Assembly: GCF_905220365.1 (NCBI RefSeq)
Contig: NC_061141.1
Span: 193,501-257,500, forward strand
Reading direction: 5' to 3'
Origin: Vanessa cardui
Taxonomy: Eukaryota > Arthropoda > Insecta > Lepidoptera > Nymphalidae
DNA: 64,000 nucleotides
Shown here one piece after another: positions 12,410 to 24,610 of this stretch. The notes below the pieces were generated by a model. That model was not told where the DNA came from, ran no database searches, and saw nothing but the letters and a program-made list of their open reading frames with translations. A program made the translations under genes and the position numbers. Numbering within the stretch: position 1 is the first letter of the stretch; each line of letters begins with the position of its first letter.

Positions 12410-12600
12410 AATCTTCTGATCTGATCGATTTCCGACTGGGGCGGACATTCTCAGAGAGTTTGGCCATCCGTGCAAGGCATATTGTAGGGCACAAAGGTGT
12501 GCGTGAAATTAACTATCAGACGTCGGGCTGCTTCTGAGCCGGCGGGCCAGACGCGATGTTTATCCAGGACCTCTTGAGGCAGTCATTTGTATTAGACTTA
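12410..12600. other. unclassified GC-richer segment beside the SINE
   Basis: The segment from 12420 ('gatttccgactggggcggac') to about 12580 is richer in G and C than its surroundings. It could be part of a decayed retroelement. No frame or terminal structure allows a class. Confidence 0.25.
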
Positions 12601-13067
12601 TTTTTGTAAAGTAAAATTACAAATAAGGATACTAGATTAAGCCTTTCATATTTATTTATTTTTCATAAAATATTCAGGTGGACAGCAAGTACGCCATTCA
12701 TCTTGACAAATAAGAAATTTAGTTCCTTGCACCTGTATTTACACTAGCTCACTCATCCTTGGAAATGGAATACAACATTATTAAGTACTGCCTAGTGGTA
12801 GAATATATTTGTTTATTTTTCAAAACTGTACAGATATCATTACAGGAAATGGGTGTCCTACGGCGATATTACAGCACGTTTAATAATTATATTAATTATG
12901 AGAATATAATTTAAGGGCTAAACCGTTTTCCGTGAACATAGAATATAACAAAGCGTTTAAGAGAAGGAGATTTCTCAGTAACAGAATCCTTTAAAACCAA
13001 TAATCAAATTGAAAAGAGCGGCGGTACTAAAAATATTAACTTTTAATATCGCGAACATTACGCGTTT

Positions 13068-13282
13068 ACTGGGCTAAGTCCTCCTCTTCCTTTTGAGGAG
13101 AAGGTATGGAACATATTTTACCACGCTTTTCCAATGTGGGTTGGTGGAATACAAATTTGGCAGAATTTATTTGAAATTAGATACAAGCACGTATCCTTAC
13201 GATGTGGTGCTTGCCTGGGTTTGAACCCGCAATCATCGTTTAAGATGCACGTGTTCTGAGCACTGGGCCATTTCGGCTCAAA
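13068..13282 (-). mobile_element. tRNA-derived SINE with internal deletion
   Basis: Read on the minus strand, the head has box A and box B (gggtttgaaccc on +), then jumps to the tail 'ttggtggaatac' and 'gaggagaaggtatgg'. The 'ggcggtgaaggaaaa' middle block is missing. The minus-strand frame at 13118-13330 is a by-product. Confidence 0.8.
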
Positions 13283-13836
13283 GTGAGCTGCTGTGCTTAC
13301 GAGCGAGTAATTAATTTTGTTTATGAGCACTACGTTTCATTATAAGTATTCATCTTGTGCTCTGCAGTTAAATAATTTCGCGAAGAAACTCGTACGCGAC
13401 GTTTGATATTCCGACCATGTGCTACTTTACAATCAATATCATTGCATTAATGATAACGAATCCGTGTTCAACCCACATGGCATAGAGTAGCGTCGTGGAA
13501 TAAACTCTAACTAATCGGGTGGCCTGATGAGAATACTAGTGTCCCATTGTCACATAACTTAATGAAAATATATCACTTTTCAATTGTTGTGTTACAGTTT
13601 TAATTATATGTAAAGCCACCACTGGCTGGGAACGTAGATTATACAGAGAATCACCGGCAAGACAAACAGTACAGTCCTTTCCACTATTATAATTACATTG
13701 AGTATGTCTGTAACGAACAAGTTAATAATATTATGCCTTTACTAATGTACTTTTACTTTGAAGTTGTGACCAGCAAAATGACGCTCTTTGAAGGATTACT
13801 TTTATAAGAGGAGACATGCAAGTCACAAGTACTATT

Positions 13837-13875
13837 ATACATTAATACATATATGTCATATATGTATTAATGTAT
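13837..13875. repeat. 39-base palindrome
   Basis: Arms of 19 bases (13837-13855 and 13857-13875) are perfect reverse complements around a single-base centre (tacattaatacatatatg core). It lies in low-complexity AT-rich DNA. Confidence 0.85.
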
Positions 13876-14272
13876 CCATACTATTCTATTCTAATACATT
13901 CCATACTATATACATTACCTTCCACTAGGACAATTTAAATCCATTAGGACAATTTTACGGTTAACGAGTAAGCTCATTTGAGTCATATTATTATTATTAT
14001 TACGAAATTGATACCGAGAAGGTTCCGTCGAAGTGATTTCTAGTGGATTATATGTGAAGGGTCACGTGGATCATAATAACGCGTACACCTAAACACGACA
14101 CGGCCGTATTAGCATACTCGTTGCGGTGTTACAGAGCTGTAGGCCCGACGGAGCAAAGGAGGGTGGCCCTTAAAGAGGTCCATAATAAAAATATGTTTCA
14201 AAAACGTAATAGTTAAAAAAACTAAAATAAACTGCCGTAAACAAGCATTTTGATCTGTATCCTTAAAATCTT

Positions 14273-14332
14273 GTCTATCCTATTCTATCTTATCTCATCC
14301 TATCCTATCTTAGCTCACTCTATCTCACTCAT
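14273..14332. repeat. pyrimidine-rich imperfect pentanucleotide tract
   Basis: Repeated tatcc/ctatc/tatct units form a polypyrimidine run on the + strand. This is a decayed microsatellite. Confidence 0.7.
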
Positions 14333-14468
14333 AAAAAATATAATTTAATATGCTGTGGTACCATGTAGCAGTTAATTAAAATAAAAAACAGTTAATCAAG
14401 ATATATTAAATACATATAATCTGTGCAACTTTCCCGGTGCAACATGTGCCATACATCTTCAAACGATG

Positions 14469-15267
14469 TCACAAGTCACTCGTCTCAACAGACACTTTTA
14501 TATAAAAGACTTTTATATAGATTATCTTCTTAATTAAGGTAAAGATGAAATCCAATCGGTAATAATAGTCGAGACTCGCATTCACCGGCTCAATAGCAGT
14601 GGATGTAATTAGAGCACGGCAGTCATTTTGAGATCTCAACAGTTTTGAGATGAAGATAATGGGTTTCCAATTATGTACTGAACCCACGTTATCTGCGGGA
14701 CAAGTTGAAGGTTGATATGACATCACCACAATGACGGCCAACTTGCTTGAGTTAATCCTTCCCGTGCCTGTAAAACAGATATCGCAGCGCTTCGATCGTA
14801 AACAATGGGCCAGACCCACTGGATGTGACGACTATTGTTGCTCGTTATATTGTAAACAATTTATAAATTAAACTGATCTGATATGACTTAACTAATAACA
14901 GTATAAAATAATATAATACCGTACTCATATAATTTGTATTTGAAATTAAACGCGATTCAATTATTAAGTTTCATTTTGTATCGATTAAATAAAATCATTA
15001 AGGCATTAATATATATCAGAACATGTACGAATTCAATATTTTTTTTATTTAACTATCACGAATGTTATCTTAATTCTATGTATTAAATGAGTGTATTACA
15101 ATATTTTGATGAACATTTCGAGCCATCCAGTTTCTATATGATGTAAAGCCTCCATAAACGAATACCGCCGCGCCTGATAGAGCTGTCAACGAGCGACGGC
15201 TACGTCGGCGTCTTGTCGTCAACAGGCTGTAATCTTTATTGAAATTAATGGGCCCATTGATGAACAA
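14469..15267. other. two unsupported minus-strand frames, no gene called
   Basis: Frames at 14469-14819 (116 codons) and 15076-15267 (63 codons) lie in slightly GC-richer DNA. The second contains an Arg-rich patch (TTRRRRSRRS). Neither shows a domain, splice pattern or transposon motif that I know. They could be relics of a retroelement or chance. Confidence 0.15.
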
Positions 15268-16495
15268 ACAGTCTTTGAAAAATAAAGCTACTTTTGTTAT
15301 AACTATGTCGGGAAATATTTCATAAAAAGGTTTTTAGTTTCACTTTTAAAACGAAGCCCTCTGGAGATTGCCGATCCTACCTTTTCTTACAAATCCCACA
15401 CACATTTATATTATTCTTATTATTTATTAAAATATAAGAAGGCGAACCAATGAATGGTCTATTACAATGAGTTATGGTGATCAACATGTGTATGTATGTA
15501 TTAGTACGGGCAGTGCAATCTCGTTAGGTTTAATGGTATATCGCATGAGGCATTACGTATTTTCCCTGTAATTATCCAGGCTTCGGGATCACAAAGTTAA
15601 CCGAATTTGAGTGGTTCTATCAGCACCGCAGCGGATTGGTATCATCGCGTCAAAGAGATTTTGAGAATTTCCGATTAAATGCCTAATCATTATGAACATC
15701 ATTTTATACGTATCATCATTGTATATGTATATATGATACTACTCGTAATATAAGAAACAAACCGAAGATTGTCGATTCAAATCTGGGAAAATATCATTCA
15801 ACTTTTGTTTTGTTTGAGTTTCTTTTGTTTATTGCTCGGACGCTAGAATCGGTTTAAGAAGCTGAATATTACTGGTCAAACAATATGAAAGTGAAAACTA
15901 ACTCAAGATGTATGTACACTGTTAGTTTCATTAATGGCAACATTATATTAATCCGACGGAAATAAATCCTGTTTTATTACGTAACAGATATTATAAGGAT
16001 ATTAGCGTGTAATTGTCTGGGGGCTCTGTTTCCAGCTCAGAGATCTTTTTAACGATAAATGTATCCATATCGATCTGGGTATTCCTATTGGGTTTACCGG
16101 TCATGCTTAGGGGAGCACTTTACGTGACCACGCTTTGAGGCTTTGGTAAAATATAAGAAGTTGCTTTGATCCTAACACAGGAGAGAAAAAAATCAAGAAA
16201 ATCGCCAGCACAGACGAACAATAGCAACTTCCACTACATAACTATCATAAATGTCTTAAAATCAAATTATAATATTACTTATTAATATATCTATGTTTTT
16301 ATTTTTCCGCGAGAGTGTGAGTAAGCAATTAAATCATTAATATTTCTTATACACAGCACTCTCTATGGTTGGTCTATGGACAAATGTATTTAAATATTAT
16401 CCAAGACTCTGATTACTTTAACTGTATCTAATATTATTTACAGCTGTGTCCGTAATAAAGTCTGCCCTGTCACGGAGCTGTTATCTATGATCTCC
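15268..16495. other. non-coding stretch, nothing recognised
   Basis: AT-rich sequence without repeat cores, exons or RNA genes that I can identify. Confidence 0.4.
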
Positions 16496-16774
16496 AGTGC
16501 GAGCAGTCGAGTCAGCGGCGCTCGTATCGCGATCCCGCCCCCGACTAATGACCGAACTCTTGACGTGTCAAATTGGACACGTTGCGTTCGAAATAAGAGT
16601 ATCGCTGTTAGGATATACTAATAAATTAAGCAAACACTTTGCACCCCTTTTTACGAAAGGTACGAATGGTTATGAAATTTGGCACAGTTTAAGTTTATGT
16701 TGAGAGGAAGTGCAAAAAGCTGCAAATCGTTATGTAATGTATATTAGAAGTACATTACATTTTTTAAAAGAAAT

Positions 16775-16978
16775 ATATATTAATATTATTAATGCGAAAG
16801 AAACTCTGTTTGTCTGTCGCTCTTTCACGACCAAATCGCTGAACCGAATTTGATGAAAATTGGTATAAAAACTTGAATTCCAAGAAAGCTTATAGGCTAC
16901 TTTTTTGTCAAACACATGACAGCCTAAAACGCGAGCGAAGCTGCTGGCTACTACTAGTATTACATATTTTACAAAACG
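16775..16978 (+). repeat. interspersed repeat family A
   Basis: Carries 'gtctgtcgctctttcacgac', 'gaaccgaatttgatgaaaat', 'ataggctacttttttg' and 'aacgcgagcgaagctgc' in the family order. The 88-codon minus-strand frame overlapping it is a shadow. Confidence 0.75.
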
Positions 16979-17439
16979 TTCAATACACACATACACGCGT
17001 GTAAATATTGTGTATATGTTCGAATCATAGTTTACGTTCAGCTTGCCAATTTACGTTCCCACTCCATGTCGGATTTAAAAATAATGACGCTTTTATTCGA
17101 CATTTGGATTTTTTATTGTAATGATGACAGCTATAGTGCCGCAGAATATGAATATTTTTATTTTATAAATCATCTTATATTTTTATTAAGAATGATGGAA
17201 TTTTCACTACCGAACCGCCACTAGTTCATATAAATTCGCCAAAACACAACTAAAATGGTAAAATTCAAATCATTAAATCCAAATCATTGACGAAATAAAG
17301 CGTCAAACCATATCGTGACGATCATTTCTGTCAATAGTTAAGAAGGTAATCACTTGCTATAACAGAGAAACTTATTTATTTATTAATCCAATCAATGTAA
17401 AGTCAATTAAAAAGTTGGACGATTAAATTGTGATAGGTA

Positions 17440-17625
17440 AATTAAAACTTGCAGTTCTGAATGCGGGCACAATGGGTGCGTCTCGCGAAATAACTCGCGA
17501 CACGTAATGAGAAAAGTTGTGAACTAGCTGGAATCCATTCAAGTGTTTATTTGCGCACCTCGCTACGCCGCAGCTGTTACGGCAGCGGAAGTGCTGCTAC
17601 ACTTTTTACAGAACCTGATGAGAGC
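17440..17625. promoter_or_regulatory. GC-richer non-coding island, candidate enhancer
   Basis: The block includes 'gcgtctcgcgaaataactcg', 'ctcgctacgccgcagctg' and 'cggcagcggaagtgctgct', far more CpG than its flanks, with no spliceable frame. A conserved regulatory element is possible. Confidence 0.25.
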
Positions 17626-18234
17626 GATAAGAGTGTATATGATACCACTTAAACCTACTTACATTTGAATATTTAAAAAAAGTACAGGAGTATTATTACA
17701 TATTATAAAACAAAGTAGCTTACCGCTATCTGTCCCTGAATGGATTTTGATAGGGTTTTTCTAATAAAAAGAATGATTCAAGAGGAAGGCTTTTGTATGT
17801 AATATATGGACAATTAAGAAACATTGATAATTTTAGAAGTTTCTAATGTGATGTCGTATATAAACAAATACTGTAGTATATTAAGTGTCTGTTTTGCAAC
17901 CGTGCGAAGCGGCTTGAAATAAAATCAAAACGTATTCGATTAGCCTAATGAATTTTAATAGAAGCGTAAAACTGTCACCGGTTTATAAGGTAAGTTTTTT
18001 GTTGCTCTTAAAAACGGTACGGCGACGACTCTCAGTGTAAGTACATAAATTAATAAACTTTACAGATAAATTTTGTATTTTGTTTGAAGGTTTATTTTTT
18101 TAATTAAATGAGTCAATCATCCAACTATGTATGACATGACTGTACAATTGGGTGCGCAAAAGAGCCTCTGCTTAGGTCCAAACTCCGAGTTACTATTTAA
18201 CATTGCTTGACAGATAACACTAATATTTTTTGAT

Positions 18235-18314
18235 GCGCCCAGCCCGGGGATTAAACCCGGGGACCGATGGGGCGAGCTGGGTCATATTACAATAACATGT
18301 TAGGTTATTGTAAT
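18235..18314 (-). repeat. tRNA T-arm-like segment plus short inverted repeat
   Basis: On the minus strand 'cccgggtttaatccccggg' forms a T-stem-like hairpin with a box-B-like loop. It is followed on + by arms attacaataac (18286-18296) and gttattgtaat (18304-18314). This may be the head of another tRNA-derived SINE. I do not call a functional tRNA because no complete cloverleaf is seen. Confidence 0.35.
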
Positions 18315-19549
18315 CGTAGAACTCGTAGAAGCAAATAAAGTTTTCATTAACTGAATATATAAAAGATAATTTAAAGCGATCCTTTCAGCACAAACATATG
18401 TTTGCCAAGAAATACCTTTCAAGTTGAACTGGATAAAAAAGGAAAATAAACTCAAAATTTAAGTATATATTAACCCGTCCTAGTAACTGGTTACAAGAAC
18501 AAGAATTTATTAGAATATAGAATATTTTGTTCTTTTAAGTTCCCCGTTGGATCCGCAGCGAATTTGTGTGAAAAATGTTTATTTTAACGTCTGTGGGAAA
18601 AATAAATCATATTCTCATGCTTGTAACTGCATATTATGAAATCTTTTATATTACTTTTTTGATGCGAAGTAACTCCCAGACTTTATCTCATTGAATTTTA
18701 TTAATATTACAATGTACAGTAATTTTTACATTGTGTACGACATAGTTTTCCAAGAAGGCATCAGCGAAATTTTAATCGATAATCGTAATTCAATACCGGA
18801 GCTCATATTTTGGAGATTAAACCAGACGATTGCTTAATTAACTTTAAGTACACACATCAATATTGATTACTCAGCTGTTAGGTATATTGTATTAAATGAG
18901 ATCCCTTACTGGGATGTATTAATTATCTCAATAAGATGGATTCATAATGCTACTTTGAGGTATATTTGTTTGAATTCACAACCTCTGAGAGCAGACATAT
19001 CAATAAGGCAGTCTAATATTAACTTCAAAACAAAGTTCGACGTTTTAAACGAGTAACGCATTAAAGCAGGCGCGTGGCCCACACTGACTGAGTTACAGAC
19101 AAGAGAAATGAAAGTTTTCGCCAACGGCTGCGGTCGGCGACTTCCAGGCATTTTATACTTTTTTCACTCGGGCGCCGTAATGAGGGTCTAATGAGCTTGA
19201 GATGAGATTCCTACTTATATTATTACCTCTGACTTGTGACCAGTTTGTGGGATACTTTCCTGCCTGAATTTTTACACTAATGACGTCGCGTCTTTTAACT
19301 AAGGTTATTTTATTTGAATATTTTGCATCTTGGGTTTTATTTTATTATTGCAAATAACTTATGTATGTATATGTACAATGTACATACAGAATTTGTATAC
19401 AGTAGTACTTTCCTAATCTCTACTTGAAAAGAAATAAGAAATAGCCATAAAGTATTATAGGTTTCATAAGTTCCTGGAGACGCATTATGTAAGTTACAGC
19501 ACGTCGGAATGCAAAGAGAAGTGTTGAAACAAGTTAGTCGCGTCACAAG

Positions 19550-20115
19550 TGATTAGCTCCGAGTCGTCGCCGAGGGTTCTGTTTGAACTAAAGAGTTAGG
19601 AAGGACTCAAAGAATCCGTGCTCATTACTGAAGATTAAAAGACTGAGCAGGCGCGAGTGTGGAGCAAATACGAGCTTATTACTGCTCGAAAGATTAAAAG
19701 ATTTCTATCGCACTCTGCGCCGACGAACGACGAACGACGAACCCTTTAACACATTATACGAAATATGGGCGATAAAACTCTCACGTTTTTAATACGATGC
19801 ATTGATTAAACAAATTCCCTTCAACTTGTACGAATGACATTAATTTAATTAAAAACAATTTACAAATAAAGAGCGCCGCGTCCCAACTCATATTAATTGT
19901 AAGAATGGCAGAAGCGAAATTGTAAAGTCAGGGATTATTTAGCGGCGGCCGTTAATATTTGAACGCGCGAATTAAAGGAAGAGGGCGATTTTTCAATTTG
20001 TTTTAACAACATGCTCGTCCTTCAGTTAATTTATGAGCGGCCGGTCGTGGGCCGGTCGCCGGCCAGTCGAGCGATGTTTATTCATGTTTACGAACGTAGC
20101 CGACTCGGCGACTTT
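19550..20115. promoter_or_regulatory. GC-richer non-coding block, candidate cis-regulatory cluster
   Basis: Three sub-blocks stand out. At 19550-19745 the word agattaaaaga occurs twice (19634 and 19690 regions), followed by a cgacgaa tandem at about 19721-19742. At 19930-19990 lies 'gcggcggccgttaatatttg'. At 20035-20110 lies the 'gccggtcgtgggccggtcgc' region, beside 'ttaatttatgagcgg'. No frame is convincing. The length and integrity suggest conserved regulatory DNA. Confidence 0.3.
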
Positions 20116-20484
20116 TTGTTTATAAAAATTATTTAAGTAAATGTTTATAGTAATGTGCTACGTGTACATTATATTTACAAACATAAAAGATGCGTCGCAA
20201 AATAACGTACATGAAATGAAAAATAATAATGTATGTGTTCATTTGCATTTTGACCAGCGAAAATTGAAATTCGAAAATTAAAATGGTAAAAGATGGCTTT
20301 TTTAATTTCGGTTTTTAATAAATAAAAGAACATACAGACCACTATGATCTAAAAGCTGTCTAGTGTAGAGATGGTCTATTGTTAGTTTTAAGTATTTTAT
20401 TCGATTTTTTTAAATTATTATACGACACCGTCTTGAGTGTAAATTTTATCAGGATTAATGAAAAATTGCGGGGCTAAGCCAGTG

Positions 20485-20630
20485 CGGTGTCATCGGGTTA
20501 GCTGCGCTTAATTTACGATAATAACTCATTTCGAGCTTAGCGGTGAACACAACATCACAAGGAAACTTGCTGATATATCGAGTAAAGTTCCGCAATTTGT
20601 GTATTTACTAACCCGCTTCAGAGCCGTGAA
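20485..20630 (+). mobile_element. old, diverged copy of the tRNA-derived SINE
   Basis: 'actcatttcgagcttagcgg', 'tgaacacaacatcacaagga' and 'aacttgctgatatatcg' align with the SINE middle (catctcgtgctcggcggtgaaggaaaac, gtgaggaaacctgc), and 'tttactaacccgc' with the tail. Heavily substituted. Confidence 0.5.
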
Positions 20631-21099
20631 ATAGATTCCAAATCTTGTCCTCAAAAGCAGTGTTCCTCATTTTACTGTCTGTAGTGTCTTACCTATGCAT
20701 AGACAACTACGTCGAGCGCAGATGGCGCTTTATTCTTGGCTTGGCCGAGCGCGATGGCGTAGTTTCTTGTTCAGAAAAAAGTCTTGTTCAGGAGGACAAA
20801 GTTTAATCAAGTTGATAATCTCAAATTAAATCAAGGTGATGTCCTGAAACCTCATTTAACTTGTTTGGTAAAGTTTCCTCTTCAATATTAATTACTTTCA
20901 TATTTTGACAGTTTTTAAGCGACATTATGCAAAAATATTCGAAAAATCAATCATGATTTAAAAACTTCAGACTTTTTTTATATTTTGACGTAGCGAATAC
21001 TTTATAGCTTACACCGGTCACTTCATTGGTTCAAGACCATTCTTGTTAGATTTGCGTGAGTCTTACTATTTTGTTGAGATATTCCCTAAAGCCGTGGGC

Positions 21100-21260
21100 G
21101 TGGTTAGGTTAGGTAGTCACCCCCTATAAGTAGTCCGACGACTTGGTGAAGGTCGCGGGAAGCCGCTGGTTGCGGGCTGCACAAGACCGGTCGCTGTGGC
21201 GGTCTTTGCGGGAGGCCTATGTCCAGCAGTGGACGTCCTTCGGCTGACATGAATGAATTA
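21100..21260 (+). mobile_element. C-terminal end of an RTE-like LINE ORF2
   Basis: The + strand from about 21134 reads DDLVKVAGSRWLRAAQDRS and continues through LWRSLREAYVQQWTSFG to a stop. This is the familiar extreme C-terminus of RTE-type endonuclease/reverse-transcriptase proteins in Lepidoptera (a ...AQDR..WR.L.EAYVQQWTS motif). It is 5'-truncated. The minus-strand frame 21104-21352 is its shadow. Confidence 0.75.
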
Positions 21261-21904
21261 ATGAATTCCCTAAACATCAATGTGTAACTTAACACAGAAC
21301 TAACATTTTGCATCACATAGACTATAATTATTATCACATTAAAAGGAAACACGCCTCAATACTACACCACATATGCTCGTTAACAATGCTCTGCGATCCA
21401 GAAATTGTATAAAAAATATTGACACCATTGTCCTCTGTCGTAAGTCCTCAATTACCATATAACTTGAGTTTGTGTTTGGAATCGTCTTGAGATGATATTT
21501 AATTTCCTTATGCTGTCATTTAAAAGGTCACAATTAATATTTGCATTGTAATAATATCGAAGTGTAATTATTGTTTCGAAAGACTTGCCTGAATAGAAAA
21601 TTGTATTCATCGTAATTTGATATTCATAGTGCGAGCGGAAAATCTCTTATATTTTAGCTTTAATGATAATGGTAAATAAAATGTATAAAAAATACACTTT
21701 ATAAGATTACACTTCCCTCATCTAAATCCAATCCATTATCTGAGCGATTACAAACTACGCCCATAATTAAACGCTGATCTCGGCAAACAGTGTTTTAATG
21801 TTTCGTCGCGTGCCGATCAACGACACACTCTCGCATATTTAACACATTATAAACAAATGTGCCTTGTAGTTCGTAAGCTCGCGTCACACACCATGATGCG
21901 GAGT

Positions 21905-22165
21905 ATCTATACTATATGTATGTAAAATTGGAGTGTCTGTGTGTAACATTAAAATAGCCCTATTTTACGGTACATATACCAAAATTTTTTTGCAATTTTT
22001 ATTTGTCTCCGGGTTGTCTCTTTCCGGGTAATCTCTGGAACGGCTGTACCGATTTTGACGGGACTTTTACTGACAGGTAACGCATGTAATAAGGAGTAAC
22101 TTAAGTTACAATATTTTTTTTGTTAAATTCAAACGCGTATAAGGTCGCGGGCACAGATCGTTTAT
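21905..22165 (+). repeat. interspersed repeat family B
   Basis: Ordered blocks 'gtgtctgtgtgtaacattaa', 'taatctctggaacggctg', 'accgattttgacgggacttt', 'taataaggagtaactta' and a terminal 'ggtcgcgggcac'. The same order recurs at 24385. The class is not certain. Confidence 0.65.
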
Positions 22166-22481
22166 AATAAAAGCACAAAAAAATCATTAGCCAATATGTC
22201 ATATGATTCCAATGTTCTGTGTCGTTATTTTCGTTTAAATGTCACAAACACGTCACACACACGTGGCCTGCTGCCGTAAATTACGACAATATGGTAATTT
22301 TTTTGCTTATTTATAAAATAATGAGCGCGCAGAACAATTTCACTGAATTAACAAGTGTGGACCGGCCGCAGGAATATTTATCTAACTACTATAAGGTGTA
22401 ATGAAGATCGTCAACGCGGACACATATTCACTAGCCCTAACATTTGCTATGTTTATACAAATGACGTTTTATTATAACTGA

Positions 22482-22580
22482 TGTGGTGGCCACTGACTGT
22501 CGCCTAGACATTGGCGCTGTGAGAAATAATAACTAACTCATTACATCGCCCATCTTGAACCGGAATACACCACCACATAC
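22482..22580 (+). repeat. interspersed repeat family C, partial
   Basis: Contains 'gtcgcctagacattggcgct' then 'gtgagaaataataac', 'cattacatcgcc' and 'aaccggaataca', in the order of the fuller copy at 41629. Confidence 0.65.
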
Positions 22581-22612
22581 TGATCTGATTGAATATATGT
22601 TATTTATAATAG

Positions 22613-23112
22613 TCGAGATGGCCCAGTGGTTAGAACGCGTGCATCTTAGCCGATGATTGCGGGTTCAAACCCAGGCAAGCACCCCTTCGATTCGCGGAAG
22701 TATGCTCTAGCGTTCCCGTAGCCCCTCCATCACGCGGTACGGTGGAAAACCGAGGAGGTTTTAGTGGATAGGACAGGGCCTTCTGCCCTGGCACGGGGAC
22801 ACTTATGGCTCCGGTCGAGTCCCACATACCCGTCCCGTTCCCCCGGCCGGGCGGGAGGCGTAAATGCCTTTCCTCCTCGTAAAACAAAAAAAAAAGCACC
22901 GCTGATTCATGTGCTTAAGTCTTTATAATTCATCTCGTACTCGGCGGTGAAGGAAAACATCATGAGGAAACCTGCATGTAACAAATTTCATAGAAATTCT
23001 GCCACATGTGTATTCCACCAACCCGCATTGGAACAGGGTGGTGGAATATGTTCCAAACCTTCTCCTTTAGGGGAGAGGAGGCCTTTAGCCCAGCAGTGGG
23101 AATTTACAGGCT
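22613..23112 (+). mobile_element. full-length tRNA-derived SINE split by a later insertion
   Basis: The head 22613-22683 has box A (tggcccagtgg) and box B (gggttcaaaccc). The body resumes at 22894 and runs through 'ctcggcggtgaaggaaaaca', 'gaggaaacctgcatgt', 'attctgccacatgtgtattc' and the tail 'tttacaggctgttgttg'. The break carries a duplicated aagcacc. This is the best complete copy in the window. Frames at 22947-23206 are by-products. Confidence 0.9.
22684..22893 (+). mobile_element. 5'-truncated non-LTR insertion nested in the SINE
   Basis: 210 GC-rich bases end in an A-rich tail (22881-22893) and are flanked by the 7-base target duplication aagcacc (22677-22683 and 22894-22900). That is the signature of target-primed reverse transcription. 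The body ('gaggaggttttagtggatag', 'gggcgggaggcgtaaatgcc') resembles a LINE 3' end, but I cannot name the clade. The minus-strand frame 22630-22899 is a shadow. Confidence 0.85.
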
Positions 23113-23984
23113 GTTGTTGTTTGTTTGTTGTATATGTTATGTTACCGTGTTCGGACAATTAATTATTCGAAAACTCTACGCGAAGAGATATGCCGCTATT
23201 ATATAATGTCGTCTAAATAAATATTTGGATACTTCTTGTTAAAAAATTACGAAATATCATTTATCGTAATATGGCATTTGAAATTCTATTATATCTATGT
23301 TACCAGGTCGATTTTTAAATATTCTCAATTTCACACTGATAATTGCAATTGTAAGTAAATTAATGTAGTAATATCGTAAAGATCATATTTATTTGGTGGT
23401 CGCAGATGTAGGGAGCGGCAATTGTAATAAATAAGTAAGTTATTAGAAGCGAACGAGTATCGAGGCTGCGACGCATGGTCGCGTTTTGATCCCGGTATTG
23501 TGTAGTTCGACACGCGCTGCCGTTTGATTACTCTCGTAGGCCCGTGATGATGATGCATCGCTGTTCGCTTGAGCAACCACTACTCTTGGCGATAATACAC
23601 AAAACTATTTACTTTTCTCATAAAATGGACCTATCATGATTAGAATTCGGGCCAAATGATCTTATATTCACTTATAATTTGATAATAATAATAATTGTCC
23701 ATATATGATATACAAAATCTTTCATCTTGAATTACTCTATTTATTAAAAAAACATATCATAATCCGTTGCGTAGTTTTAAAGATCTAAGCATACATATCT
23801 AAGCATATAAGGGGCAGTTAGGGGTAAAGGACTTTGTTTTATTTTATGCAAAGAAAACGCATTCTCCGTCAACCAGGGTTAACACAATGAAACTAAAAAT
23901 AGAAGTAATTACAAATAGGAACAGATATTTTATAAATTATCTGATATAAACTTGTGACTTCGTGAAATTATTACGTCTACATTA
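23113..23984. other. non-coding stretch, nothing firm
   Basis: AT-rich. The minus frame 23331-23576 has a His-rich start but no family features. No repeat core is recognised. Confidence 0.35.
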
Positions 23985-24350
23985 ACAGCCGGCCGCTGTT
24001 TGCCTCAATTCGCGTCATTAGATTGAAACAGGAAGTACTTTAATCTTTATTTGTGCGATTCGCTTCATAGAGGCCCAAATGCCAATACTTTTCAATTTCG
24101 CGCCGTAATAACATCTAAGCTGTTATGATTTTATTAAACAAATTGTATTTTTACTTTTCGTTTGTAAGTAAAACGTGGAAAATTCAAATACAAGATGGAA
24201 TTATAATTGTCAGAGCTATTTACAAGCAATATTAATACAAATTGCCGCGCTGCGGGCCGGCGGGGCCTCCTACCCTCGAGCAAAAATTAAAAATTTCAAT
24301 CTTCAACCCCATTTGCAAATGCCCCGTTTATTTCCATTTCGGATTTTTAT
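23985..24350. promoter_or_regulatory. long intact non-coding block, candidate enhancer
   Basis: This stretch has an unusually even composition with clustered homeodomain/POU-like words: cattagattga, catttgcaaatgcc and ttattaaac. It also holds 'gccgcgctgcgggccggcgg' and 'ttcatagaggcccaaatgcc'. No transposon core or coding frame fits. The 74-codon frame 24175-24399 is not convincing. Deep conservation would be the test. Confidence 0.3.
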
Positions 24351-24384
24351 GGGTTTTATTATGTTTTCTTTTTTATCAATTTTT

Positions 24385-24610
24385 TATCTATACCTATAAT
24401 TAAAGTTGAAGTGTCTGTTTATAATATTAAAATAATAGTTTTTTACTAAATACATATTGATACACGGTACAAATACTAAAGTAACATTTATTACAACTTT
24501 TATTTGTCTGTCTGTCCGTATGTTTGTTTCGGCTAATCACAGGACCAAATTTGACGGGACTTTTACTGTCAGTTAGTTCATGCAATAAGGAGTAACTTAG
24601 ACTATCAAGT
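24385..24610 (+). repeat. interspersed repeat family B
   Basis: Same block order as 21905-22165: 'gaagtgtctgtttataatat', 'tttgacgggacttttact' and 'caataaggagtaacttag'. Confidence 0.65.

Noticed and set aside
14469..14819. 116-codon minus-strand frame as an exon
   Set aside because: No matching acceptor/donor with compatible phase and no domain; kept only as an unsupported frame.
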